Part shown: positions 6,933 to 12,818 of the stretch, piece after piece
Position numbering within the stretch: the first letter of the stretch is position 1
How the letters are laid out: every line of letters starts with the position of its first letter
The notes under the pieces: model-generated
Told to the model about the DNA's origin: nothing
The model's input: the letters and a program-made list of their open reading frames with translations, nothing else
Database searches by the model: none
Assembly (NCBI GenBank): GCA_016287065.1
Contig: JAEEVB010000047.1
Span: 1 to 12,818 of the forward strand
Source: Muribaculaceae bacterium
GTDB taxonomy: Bacteria; Bacteroidota; Bacteroidia; Bacteroidales; Muribaculaceae
Reading direction: 5' to 3'
DNA: 12,818 bases
Position numbers and translations under genes: made by a program

Positions 6933-7889
6933 TTATTGGCCGAAGAGGGATTTCACGAATTCCTCTTTACGGAAAATCTGGAGGTCGGTCATGCCTTCGC
7001 CCAATCCGATGTACTTGACGGGAATCTGGAACTGGTCGCTGATGCCAATGACCACGCCGCCCTTGGCGGTGCCGTCGAGCTTGGTGATGGCAAGAGCGTT
7101 GACTTCGGTGGCAGCGGTGAACTGCTTGGCCTGCTCAAAGGCATTTTGGCCTGTGGAGCCGTCGAGTACGAGGAGAATCTCGTGTGGAGCGTCGGGCAAC
7201 ACTTTCTTCATCACATTCTTGATTTTGGTGAGCTGGTTCATCAGGCCAATGTTGTTGTGCAGACGACCGGCAGTGTCGATGATGACCACGTCGGCATTTT
7301 GTGCCTTGGCGCTGCTCACGGCATCAAAGGCCACCGAAGCAGGGTCGGTGCCCATGTTGTGCTTGATGACAGGCACGTCGACGCGGCGTCCCCAAATCTC
7401 GAGCTGCTCATCGGCTGCGGCGCGATAGGTGTCGGCCGCACCGAGCACCACCTTGTTGCCGGCCTGCTTGTACTGATAGGCGAGTTTGCCAATGGTCGTG
7501 GTCTTGCCCACGCCGTTCACGCCCACCACCATGATCACATAGGGTTTCTTGGCGTCGGGCACGGTGAAGTCTTCGGCATCGGCATTGTCGTTATCGACGA
7601 GCATCTGTGTGATTTCGTCGCATAGCAAGTTGTTGAGTTCTTCGGTGCCTACATATTTGTCGCGCTTTACGCGCTCGTTGATGCGGTCGATGATTTTGAG
7701 GGTGGTGTCGACGCCTACGTCGCTGGTGATGAACACTTCCTCGAGGTTGTCGAGCACGTCATCATCGATGCGCGACTTGCCTGCAATGGCATGCTTGAGT
7801 TTGGAAAACACGCCTTCTTTGGTCTTATTCAGACCTTTATCTAATGTCTCTTTTTTCTCTTTTGAGAAGAAATTCTTGAAAAATGCCAT
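6933..7889 (-). CDS. ftsY: Signal recognition particle receptor FtsY
   Basis: This 318-aa SRP-type GTPase carries an N domain (about 1-100) and a G domain with P-loop GVNGVGKTT (123-131), DTYRAAA (153-159), DTAGR (205-209), TKLDGTAKGG (269-278) and the closing LGEGMTDL (296-303). DTYRAAAxEQL and the ending F...LFG identify FtsY rather than Ffh, which would also carry a methionine-rich M domain. The long acidic A domain of the E. coli protein is missing, leaving only a short FFKNFFSKEKK-type amphipathic start, which is normal for many phyla. It docks SRP-ribosome complexes at the inner membrane. It is the first gene of the ftsY-rimO operon. Confidence 0.96.
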   Translation of the reverse strand: MAFFKNFFSKEKKETLDKGLNKTKEGVFSKLKHAIAGKSRIDDDVLDNLEEVFITSDVGVDTTLKIIDRINERVKRDKYVGTEELNNLLCDEITQMLVDNDNADAEDFTVPDAKKPYVIMVVGVNGVGKTTTIGKLAYQYKQAGNKVVLGAADTYRAAADEQLEIWGRRVDVPVIKHNMGTDPASVAFDAVSSAKAQNADVVIIDTAGRLHNNIGLMNQLTKIKNVMKKVLPDAPHEILLVLDGSTGQNAFEQAKQFTAATEVNALAITKLDGTAKGGVVIGISDQFQIPVKYIGLGEGMTDLQIFRKEEFVKSLFGQ

Positions 7890-7918
7890 AATAGTTTGGG
7901 TTATTGTGAATCAGGCTG

Positions 7919-7926
7919 CAAAGGTA
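7919..7926 (-). promoter_or_regulatory. -7 promoter box for ftsY-rimO
   Basis: The minus strand reads TACCTTTG, matching TAnnTTTG, followed by CA. Transcription would start near 7912, 23 nt before the ftsY ATG. No TTG lies at the usual -33 distance. Confidence 0.55.
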
Positions 7927-8004
7927 GTGAATTTTTTTGATATTCTTTGTTCCAGGGTCGCGCTTTACACGAGAAAGGAACAATTCTTTATTTTTAGACA
8001 GAAA

Positions 8005-8132
8005 AACAAAAGTTATTTAGACAACATAAGAACAAAAGTAGTTTAGACAAAAGAACATAAGGACAAAAGTTATTTAGACAGAAGGACATAAGGACAAAAG
8101 TAGTTTAGACATAAGAACAGAAGGACAAAAGG
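8005..8132. repeat. 31-bp tandem repeat array, four copies plus a partial
   Basis: Adjacent units start at 8005 (26 bp, 5 bp shorter), 8031, 8062 and 8093 (31 bp each), and a 9-bp partial follows at 8124. Each unit has the form racaaaag-tWRtttagac-(8-13 bp)-aag. Copies 1 and 3 read ttatttagac and copies 2 and 4 read tagtttagac, so there is a 62-bp higher-order period. A degenerate further unit may precede them (tttttagacagaaa around 7991). There are no spacers, so it is not CRISPR, and 31 is not a multiple of 3, so it is not coding. The stretch 7927-8137 holds no gene. Confidence 0.9.
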
Positions 8133-8168
8133 TTGCAATGACGCTACTATTAATAATCTCAATTGCAA
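8133..8168. repeat. Short inverted repeat after the tandem array
   Basis: TTGCAAT (8133-8139) and ATTGCAA (8162-8168) form a 7-bp inverted repeat around a 22-bp centre that contains the palindrome TATTAATA. It lies between the tandem array and the gene remnant. Its role is unknown. Confidence 0.4.
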
Positions 8169-8545
8169 AGGTGGAAATCTGGGGATGGAGGGGAAGGATG
8201 GGAACGGTGGGGAAATCATGGAAAATCATGGAAACCGCCAACCTGTATATGGGACCTGACGACAAACTGGTCTATCCCACGAGTTATGATTATGTGAACG
8301 CATTCCACGCCTACATTCTTGTTGATTTGGGCAACGGCCTAGGCCTGCCCGGCGAGAAGACTGTGCGTAGAATTATCATGAACATTACCGACGAAGAGAG
8401 TATCATTACGCGTGTGGTTGAAATCGCATTGCCCACACCTGTGCAAGACGACGCATGGTATGACCTGCAAGGTCGCAGATACACCACGAAACCCACGACG
8501 CCGGGCATCTATATCATGAATGGTCGTAAGATTATCATCCAGTAA
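8138..8545 (+). pseudogene. 3' remnant of a secreted/surface protein gene
   Basis: The open frame encodes 135 aa. Its first 30 residues are low-quality sequence with no signal peptide. From about residue 31 (8228) it reads as the tail of a large Bacteroidales secreted protein: METANLYMGPDDKLVYP, then NAFHAYILVDLGNGLG, then DDAWYDLQGRR, and finally PGIYIMNGRKIIIQ. The AWYDLQGRR...GIYI.NGRK ending is the C-terminal module seen on many Prevotella and Bacteroides cell-surface proteins (for example BspA-type leucine-rich repeat proteins). No leader, repeat domain or promoter precedes it, so the gene body appears lost, probably by deletion or rearrangement. Translation as a 135-aa hypothetical protein cannot be excluded, but I consider it a fossil. 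Confidence 0.7.
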
Positions 8546-8554
8546 AACCCTGAA

Positions 8555-8733
8555 CCCAAATCGGTCATTAGGCCGAAAAGGTTTGTTATATAATCTTTTT
8601 TGCCATAACAGTTTTCTTTTGGCATCTTGTTTCCGCTGACATCTTACCATAGCCCGCTATGCTTGCACCGTCAGCGTCACAAGCTGCACAAAATAAAATC
8701 TGTTCTAACAAAAATCCTAATGACCGAATTGGG
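8555..8733. mobile_element. 179-bp palindromic element with 18-bp terminal inverted repeats (MITE- or REP-like)
   Basis: The ends are 18-bp inverted repeats: CCCAAATCGGTCATTAGG (8555-8572) and CCTAATGACCGAATTGGG (8716-8733), 17 of 18 positions complementary. Nested inside are TTTGTTA/TAACAAA (8582-8588 with 8706-8712), CTTGT-ttc-CGCTGAC with GTCAGCG-tc-ACAAG (8626-8640 with 8670-8683), and CATAGC-CC-GCTATG (8648-8661). The whole unit can fold as one long imperfect hairpin. It encodes nothing convincing, and no target-site duplication is evident at the flanks. It starts 9 bp after the remnant's stop codon and ends 12 bp before the next terminator. A non-autonomous transposable element, an extragenic palindromic repeat or a structured RNA are all possible. 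Confidence 0.6.
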
Positions 8734-8745
8734 ATAAAGAGAACA

Positions 8746-8775
8746 AAGAGGATGTGCCTAGTGGCGCATCCTCTT
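8746..8775 (-). terminator. Terminator of the yihY-family gene (possibly bidirectional)
   Basis: AAGAGGATGTGCC (8746-8758) pairs with GGCGCATCCTCTT (8763-8775) over 13 bp with one G-T wobble and a 4-base loop. It lies 21 bp beyond the stop of the minus-strand gene. The following U tract is interrupted (UUUGUUCUCUUU) in that direction. Confidence 0.8.
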
Positions 8776-8796
8776 GTTTGTTTATGCTGAAAGAAT

Positions 8797-10140
8797 TTAT
8801 TCGTTGGGGAGGAGGTCCTTGACGAGGAGGTCGCCGGCGAGGGCCTGCTGCTGGTAGAGCTGGTGGAGCTGCTCGATGGCGTGGGCAAAGCGGGTGTCGA
8901 CCTTCTTGGCAAAGTGCGACTTGCCGGCCGAGTCGAGTGCCTTGCGCACGCTGTTGACGGTCATTTCGTCGATGTTGAAGGCTGGCTGGAAGCGGTCGTC
9001 GTCTTCCTCGCTCTGGAGCACCGAGATGAGTTTGGCGTCCTTGAGGCGATTCAGTACCTTGGCGGTGAGTTCGGCGGGCATGTTGTAGAACCGTGTGAGC
9101 ATGTTGGCGCTGCAGGGCTGCTGCTTGTTCTGGAATCGGTTGACAATGACGGCCAGAGTGACGAGGGTCACATCGTCGAGGTAGTTGCCCGAAATGTGCT
9201 TGATGTCGTCGTGGTAGCTGTAGTTCACATAGTTTTGCATGGAGTAGGTGAGTCCCACGCCAATCATGGCAATCATCCACGAGAGGTAGATCCAGAGCAG
9301 CAGCAAGGGCAGGAATGCGAAGCTGCCGTAGATGGCGTTGTACTTGGCAACATAAATCTGTCCGCTCACGAAAAGCCATTGGAGCAGGTAGAAGGCCGTA
9401 CCGCAGACGAAGCCCGAAATCAGGGCGTACTTGAATTTCACCTTGGTGTTGGGAATAAGCCAGAAAGCCGCCGTGAAGATGAGCCATGAGATGAACAGCG
9501 GGGTATAGTCGAGCAATTTGAGCAGGAAGGGCGAAAGAAAATCGAGTCGCACTGATTCCTGCACTGCATTTGACATGAAAATGGAGATACCTGCCGAGCA
9601 AATCATGAGAATGGGGAGCAGCACGAATAGGGTAGTGTAGACGGTGATTTTGCGGTAGAAGTTGCGCCCCTTGCGCACATTCCACACATAGTTGAAGGCA
9701 TCTTCTACATTGCCCATCAGCGAGATGAGCGTCCACAGCAGCACTACGATGCCAATGCCTACAAACAGGCCTTGCGAAGTTTGCGAGAGATATCCGTCGA
9801 CAAAGGTGAATGCCTCTTTAAGCGCCTCTTGCTGAGCGGGGAAAAGTTTGAAAAGTTCGCTTTGCAACAGGTTTTGGAACCCGAAACCGCGGCCAATGGC
9901 GAAGAGCATGGCGAGGCCAGGAACCACGGCGAGCACGGTGTGATAGGTGAGCGACCCTGCACGCTGCTGCAGTTGCTTGTTGGTGAACGAACGCACGGTG
10001 AGGTTGAGCGTCTTGATGACATTCACCCACCAGCTCTTTTTCTCTTCCTGCCACACGCTGGTGCTGCAGTAGCGCACGGCTCGCTGGCACTTGCGCTGGA
10101 GCTTGATGGCACGGTAGGCTATGGTGCGGAAAATGTTCAT
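8797..10140 (-). CDS. YihY/virulence factor BrkB family membrane protein
   Basis: The product (447 aa from the ATG at 10140) is a polytopic inner-membrane protein of the YihY/BrkB family. It has a basic N-terminal stretch (1-60), then QQRAGSLTYHT leading into the first helix (about 63-80), and further helices near 126-144, 168-190, 213-230, 238-258 and 274-298. The family signature IYGSFAFLPLLLLWIYLSW starts near residue 270. A cytoplasmic C-terminal part of about 130 residues (330-447) is predicted, longer than the E. coli protein (about 290 aa) but usual for Bacteroidales members. The family has often been mislabelled RNase BN, and its transport role is not established. An in-frame ATG at 10173 would add 11 residues; the later start is preferred because of the MNIFRT-type beginning, but this is not certain. 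It lies about 50 bp downstream of rnpB and may receive read-through from it. Confidence 0.88.
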   Translation of the reverse strand: MNIFRTIAYRAIKLQRKCQRAVRYCSTSVWQEEKKSWWVNVIKTLNLTVRSFTNKQLQQRAGSLTYHTVLAVVPGLAMLFAIGRGFGFQNLLQSELFKLFPAQQEALKEAFTFVDGYLSQTSQGLFVGIGIVVLLWTLISLMGNVEDAFNYVWNVRKGRNFYRKITVYTTLFVLLPILMICSAGISIFMSNAVQESVRLDFLSPFLLKLLDYTPLFISWLIFTAAFWLIPNTKVKFKYALISGFVCGTAFYLLQWLFVSGQIYVAKYNAIYGSFAFLPLLLLWIYLSWMIAMIGVGLTYSMQNYVNYSYHDDIKHISGNYLDDVTLVTLAVIVNRFQNKQQPCSANMLTRFYNMPAELTAKVLNRLKDAKLISVLQSEEDDDRFQPAFNIDEMTVNSVRKALDSAGKSHFAKKVDTRFAHAIEQLHQLYQQQALAGDLLVKDLLPNE

Positions 10141-10187
10141 AGTTTGTAGTCTTGTTATTATGGTGAAGGGCAAAGCCCCGTAGTAGC

Positions 10188-10590
10188 AAAAAAGAATGCA
10201 GCAGAACTATAAGCCGGGTTATGTGTCTGCGGGCAAATTTCCGCAGATGCCTGTCATTTATCTGTCCGCAACATTGCTGGTGCGGTATAGCAGTCTACCC
10301 CCCGGCAATGGACGAGCAGCCCTTAGATGCCGGTATACTTGACCTTGCAACTCACAGGTGGTGCGGCACGCCATGTCGCCGTGGCGCCCGGTGAGCTCTT
10401 ACCTCGCCTTTTCACCCTTACCGCGGTGCGACGCGTCGCACTGTGGCGGTTATTCTCTGTCACCTTAACCCCGAGGTCACCCCCGGCTTCCCGTTAAGAA
10501 ATGTGATGCTCTGTGTTGCCCGGACTTTCCTCTCGGTCGGGTGCAAGCACCTTCACGAGCGACAAGCCGTTCTGCTGCAATTCGGTTTTA
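10188..10590 (-). ncRNA. rnpB: RNase P RNA (bacterial type A)
   Basis: The minus strand carries the hallmarks of RNase P RNA. GAGGAAAGTCCGGGC lies near the 5' end (conserved region I), GGTAAGAGCTCACCGG in the middle, and ACATAACCCGGCTTATAG near the 3' end. The ends pair perfectly as helix P1: GCAGCAGAAC (complement of 10569-10578) with GTTCTGCTGC (complement of 10198-10207). The 3' end is followed by CAUUCUUUUUUG, which probably marks termination near 10188. The 5' end is set about 7 nt after the -7 box. The catalytic RNA removes the 5' leader of pre-tRNAs together with RnpA. Its length of about 400 nt fits type A. Confidence 0.93.
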
Positions 10591-10596
10591 GTGCCG

Positions 10597-10604
10597 CAAA
10601 ATTA
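10597..10604 (-). promoter_or_regulatory. -7 promoter box of rnpB
   Basis: The minus strand reads TAATTTTG, matching TAnnTTTG, with transcription expected to start near 10590, about 12 nt before helix P1. No clear -33 TTG is seen upstream. Confidence 0.6.
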
Positions 10605-10675
10605 CAAGTAAATTTTCATAATAGGTTAAAAACACCCGTTTTTTTTATCAAAATCGCTCAGATGAGGGTGATGGG

Positions 10676-11560
10676 TTAGGAGTTGCGGAACTCGATGGGG
10701 GTCATGCCCAGGTGCTGCCTGACATACTTGCCGAAGAAGGAGGGGTTGGAGAAACCGATGCGGTCGCACACCTGCTTGATGCTCAGGTCGGTTTGCTTCA
10801 GGTAGTAGCGAATTTCTTCCAGCACCTGTTCTCGAATCCAGTCGCTTGCCGTCTTGCCCGAGTGTTTCTTGCAAATGGCGGTGAGGTACTTGGGCGAAAT
10901 GCAGAGTTCGCTCGCATAGGCCTCGACAGGCCGGTATTTCACCTCGCTGTTGTGCAGCAGATTCAGGAATCGCTGGAAGTGTGAGTTGGCCGATGGTGCC
11001 ACGCCATCGTTGTCATTGAGGTGATTGAGTTGCTTCATTCCTCCACACAGGGCCAGGATGGCTGCCCTCAACAAGGCGCGAATCACTTCGGCGCTATAGG
11101 GGTTGTCCTGCTGTCGCTTGATGGCCGAGGAGAGCATATCGAAGAAACTGGTGTAGAACAGGAACTCATCGTCCTCTAAGGTGATGATGTGCTGCCGCTG
11201 AACATACATGACATCGTTCCAGAGACTCATTTTCTCGAGCAGCGAATTGTGCAGAATCTCGCCCGTGAAGAACAGCGCTTTTATGTCGAAGTCGGGGCTG
11301 ACCATGATGTCGGTGATAATCACATTTTGCGGGACGACTGAAATCTGGTTTTTGCGCAATTCCATAACCTTGCTTCCCATGTGAGCTTTTACGATGCCAT
11401 TGGTGCAAAACACGATGGCATTCATTGCGATGTGGGCCGCATTCAGCTCGGCAAACTTCTGGATGCTGTCGACCAGCGCAATGTCGTTGTCGGAGTAGCT
11501 GATTTGTATACCTTCGTGCTCGGTGAGCGACTTGAGCGATATTTCTTCTTGATGAATCAT
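10676..11560 (-). CDS. AraC-family transcriptional regulator
   Basis: The 294-aa protein has an N-terminal ligand-sensing half (about 1-190, beta-rich, e.g. MGSKVMELRKNQISVVP, typical of a cupin-like AraC sensor). A C-terminal AraC DNA-binding domain covers about 195-294. The first helix-turn-helix is near 212-232 (VEAYASELCISPKYLTAIC) and the second near 260-283 (SIKQVCDRIGFSNPSFFGKY), ending in the signature GMTPIEFR. The ATG at 11560 is chosen because the frame upstream runs through the -7 box at 11581-11588 and gives no family-like sequence. It is divergent from an RND-efflux adaptor gene, a common arrangement in Bacteroidales, so it probably controls that operon; the inducer is unknown. 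Confidence 0.9.
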   Translation of the reverse strand: MIHQEEISLKSLTEHEGIQISYSDNDIALVDSIQKFAELNAAHIAMNAIVFCTNGIVKAHMGSKVMELRKNQISVVPQNVIITDIMVSPDFDIKALFFTGEILHNSLLEKMSLWNDVMYVQRQHIITLEDDEFLFYTSFFDMLSSAIKRQQDNPYSAEVIRALLRAAILALCGGMKQLNHLNDNDGVAPSANSHFQRFLNLLHNSEVKYRPVEAYASELCISPKYLTAICKKHSGKTASDWIREQVLEEIRYYLKQTDLSIKQVCDRIGFSNPSFFGKYVRQHLGMTPIEFRNS

Positions 11561-11580
11561 GTGCGTGACAATAGTTTTTG

Positions 11581-11588
11581 CAAAAATA
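11581..11588 (-). promoter_or_regulatory. -7 promoter box of the araC-type gene
   Basis: The minus strand reads TATTTTTG (TAnnTTTG). Transcription would start near 11574, giving a leader of about 14 nt before the ATG at 11560. Confidence 0.5.
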
Positions 11589-11707
11589 CGAAAAGTTGGC
11601 GGTAATGAATGTGCGATTTGTACTATATTTTGTTCTATATGTAAAAATGCAGATAAAACCAACATATATATGGTTATTTATAATATTCTAAAAGGGTGTA
11701 TTTTGTT

Positions 11708-11715
11708 TAATTTTG
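11708..11715 (+). promoter_or_regulatory. -7 promoter box of the efflux adaptor operon
   Basis: TAATTTTG matches TAnnTTTG and lies 21 bp before the adaptor ATG, giving a start near 11722. No -33 TTG is seen at the right distance, consistent with activation by the divergent AraC-type regulator. GGTG (11695-11698) and CACC (11716-11719) flank the box as a weak inverted pair. Confidence 0.5.
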
Positions 11716-11736
11716 CACCAAAAATATAATTAAGCA

Positions 11737-12818
11737 ATGAAAAATTTTACTTTTCTGTTATTGATAGTTCTTGTTTTAGCCAGTTGTGGCAACAAAAACG
11801 ACCAACAACAAAAATCACCAATCAGAGTAGAGACGGCAGTGGCAACGGTAGCCTCGGGCGACCAGGGTGTGACCTATGTGGGCGTGGTGGAGGAGCGCGA
11901 AGCCACCGCCGTGAGTTTCACCACAATGGGTGTAATCAGGCGCATGCTGGTGCATGAGGGGCAGATGGTGCATCGTGGCCAGTTGCTTGCCGAGGTTGAT
12001 GCGTCGAGTTCTAACAGCGGTGTGGCAATGGCCCAGGCTTCGACCGTTCAGGCCCACGACATGGTGAAACAAGCCGAGGTTACCTATGCCCAGGCCAAGG
12101 ATGCCTACGACCGCATGAAGATATTGCACGACAACGGTTCGTTGCCCGAAATCAAGTGGGTGGAGATTGAGACACGGCTCCGCCAGGCCGAGACGGCATT
12201 GAGCACGGCTCGCTCGGGTGTGAACTCGGCGCGTGCTGCCGAACAGATAGCCCGCAAGAGTGTTGCCGACACGCGTCTCATTGCGCCCGTGAGCGGTGTG
12301 GTAGGCCGCAAGCAACTCGATGTGGGCGAGACTGCCTTGCCCTCGCAGGCAGTGGTGAGCATTCTCGACATCAGCACCGTGAAGGTGAAAGTGTCGATAC
12401 CCGAAGCCGAACTCAAGAACCTGGGCCCCGGCACTCCGTCGTTGATTACCGTTGACGCCATCAATAAAGGATTTCATGGTGGACGCATCGAGAAAGGGGT
12501 GCAGGGCGATGTGCTGACGCATACCTATGATGTGCGCATCAATGTGGCCAATCCCGAGCACAAGCTATTGCCTGGTATGGTGGCCAGGGTGAGTTTCCCC
12601 GGCCTTCAGCAAAGTTCGAGGGCAAGCGTGTATGTGCCTGTAATGGCCGTGCAGAGCGGTCCCGATGGCGGTAACTTCGTGTGGGTGGTCGATGGCAGCA
12701 ACAAGGCACACCGCACCCAGGTGACCGTAGGCCCGATGATGGGCAATTTCATAGCGGTGACAAGTGGTATAGCCGCCGGCAACCGCATCGTTACTGAAGG
12801 TTATCAGATACTGAGTGA
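11737..12818 (+). CDS. RND efflux periplasmic adaptor lipoprotein (HlyD/AcrA family), 3' end outside window
   Basis: The first 360 residues are visible and the frame is open to the window edge. MKNFTFLLLIVLVLASCG is a lipoprotein signal peptide with a lipobox ending at Cys17. The first half of the lipoyl/barrel-sandwich domain is at 65-88 (GVIRRMLVHEGQMVHRGQLL), an alpha-helical hairpin rich in Ala, Gln and Arg at about 92-178, and the second lipoyl half (RLIAPVSGVVGRKQLDVGE) near 180-198. A beta-barrel (about 210-290) and the membrane-proximal domain follow. Such adaptors link an inner-membrane RND pump to an outer-membrane TolC-like channel; those genes are expected next but lie outside. 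Given the usual family length, only a few residues are probably missing. Confidence 0.92.
   Translation, partial: MKNFTFLLLIVLVLASCGNKNDQQQKSPIRVETAVATVASGDQGVTYVGVVEEREATAVSFTTMGVIRRMLVHEGQMVHRGQLLAEVDASSSNSGVAMAQASTVQAHDMVKQAEVTYAQAKDAYDRMKILHDNGSLPEIKWVEIETRLRQAETALSTARSGVNSARAAEQIARKSVADTRLIAPVSGVVGRKQLDVGETALPSQAVVSILDISTVKVKVSIPEAELKNLGPGTPSLITVDAINKGFHGGRIEKGVQGDVLTHTYDVRINVANPEHKLLPGMVARVSFPGLQQSSRASVYVPVMAVQSGPDGGNFVWVVDGSNKAHRTQVTVGPMMGNFIAVTSGIAAGNRIVTEGYQILS

Noticed and set aside
5613..7625. Long plus-strand ORFs opposite rimO and ftsY (5613-6497, 6903-7625)
   Set aside because: They are antisense shadows of two conserved genes with complete motif sets.
8005..8132. CRISPR array
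   Set aside because: The units are directly adjacent without unique spacers, and no cas genes are present.
8717..9736. 339-aa minus-strand ORF overlapping the yihY-family gene
   Set aside because: It lies in another frame of the same strand; its His/Arg/Gln-rich, motif-free translation is that of a shadow, whereas the other frame has coherent membrane helices and the family signature.
10628..10670. Terminator for the araC-type gene (CACCC/GGGTG followed by a U-run on the minus strand)
   Set aside because: The stem is only 5 bp with a 28-base loop, too weak to call.
10443..10679. 78-aa plus-strand ORF
   Set aside because: It lies almost entirely antisense to rnpB and has no coding character.
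11815..12561. 248-aa minus-strand ORF opposite the efflux adaptor
   Set aside because: The plus strand encodes a clear adaptor lipoprotein through this region.

Overview
The window looks like chromosomal DNA of a Bacteroidales bacterium, most like the Prevotella/Muribaculaceae part of the order. The evidence is: Bacteroidota-type -7 boxes (TAnnTTTG) ahead of nearly every transcription unit; AT-rich start regions without clear Shine-Dalgarno sequences; a Bacteroidota-only small protein (DUF4295 type) after rpmG; an EF-G paralogue of the Bacteroides EF-G2 kind; and a gene remnant ending in the C-terminal tail common on Prevotella/Bacteroides secreted proteins. The exact genus cannot be fixed from the sequence.

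Layout. (1) 1-2414: a terminator and the EF-G2-like gene on the minus strand, divergent from hemW, with both promoters in about 190 bp. (2) 2415-3548: hemW, possibly leaderless. (3) 3638-4620: a ribosomal-protein unit, with a promoter, a structured leader of about 235 nt, rpmB, rpmG, a 49-aa DUF4295-type gene and a strong terminator. (4) 4657-5629: a 3'-5' exonuclease overlapping a small two-helix membrane protein, meeting rimO tail to tail at a bidirectional terminator. (5) 5628-7926: ftsY-rimO on the minus strand. (6) 7927-8733: a gene-poor accessory patch holding a 31-bp tandem repeat, the 3' remnant of a secreted-protein gene, and a 179-bp nested palindromic element with 18-bp terminal inverted repeats. 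(7) 8746-10604: a YihY/BrkB-family membrane protein and, upstream on the same strand, the RNase P RNA gene rnpB. (8) 10676-12818: an AraC-family regulator divergent from an RND-efflux periplasmic adaptor lipoprotein that runs off the window.

The genes fall mostly into translation and its maturation: EF-G2, bL28, bL33, the DUF4295 protein, RimO (S12 methylthiolation), FtsY (membrane targeting) and RNase P (tRNA processing). HemW serves heme delivery, and the AraC/adaptor pair is probably one regulated efflux locus. The least explained parts are the rpmB leader, the 179-bp palindromic element, and the apparent inversion that separates ftsY-rimO from rpmB-rpmG-DUF4295.
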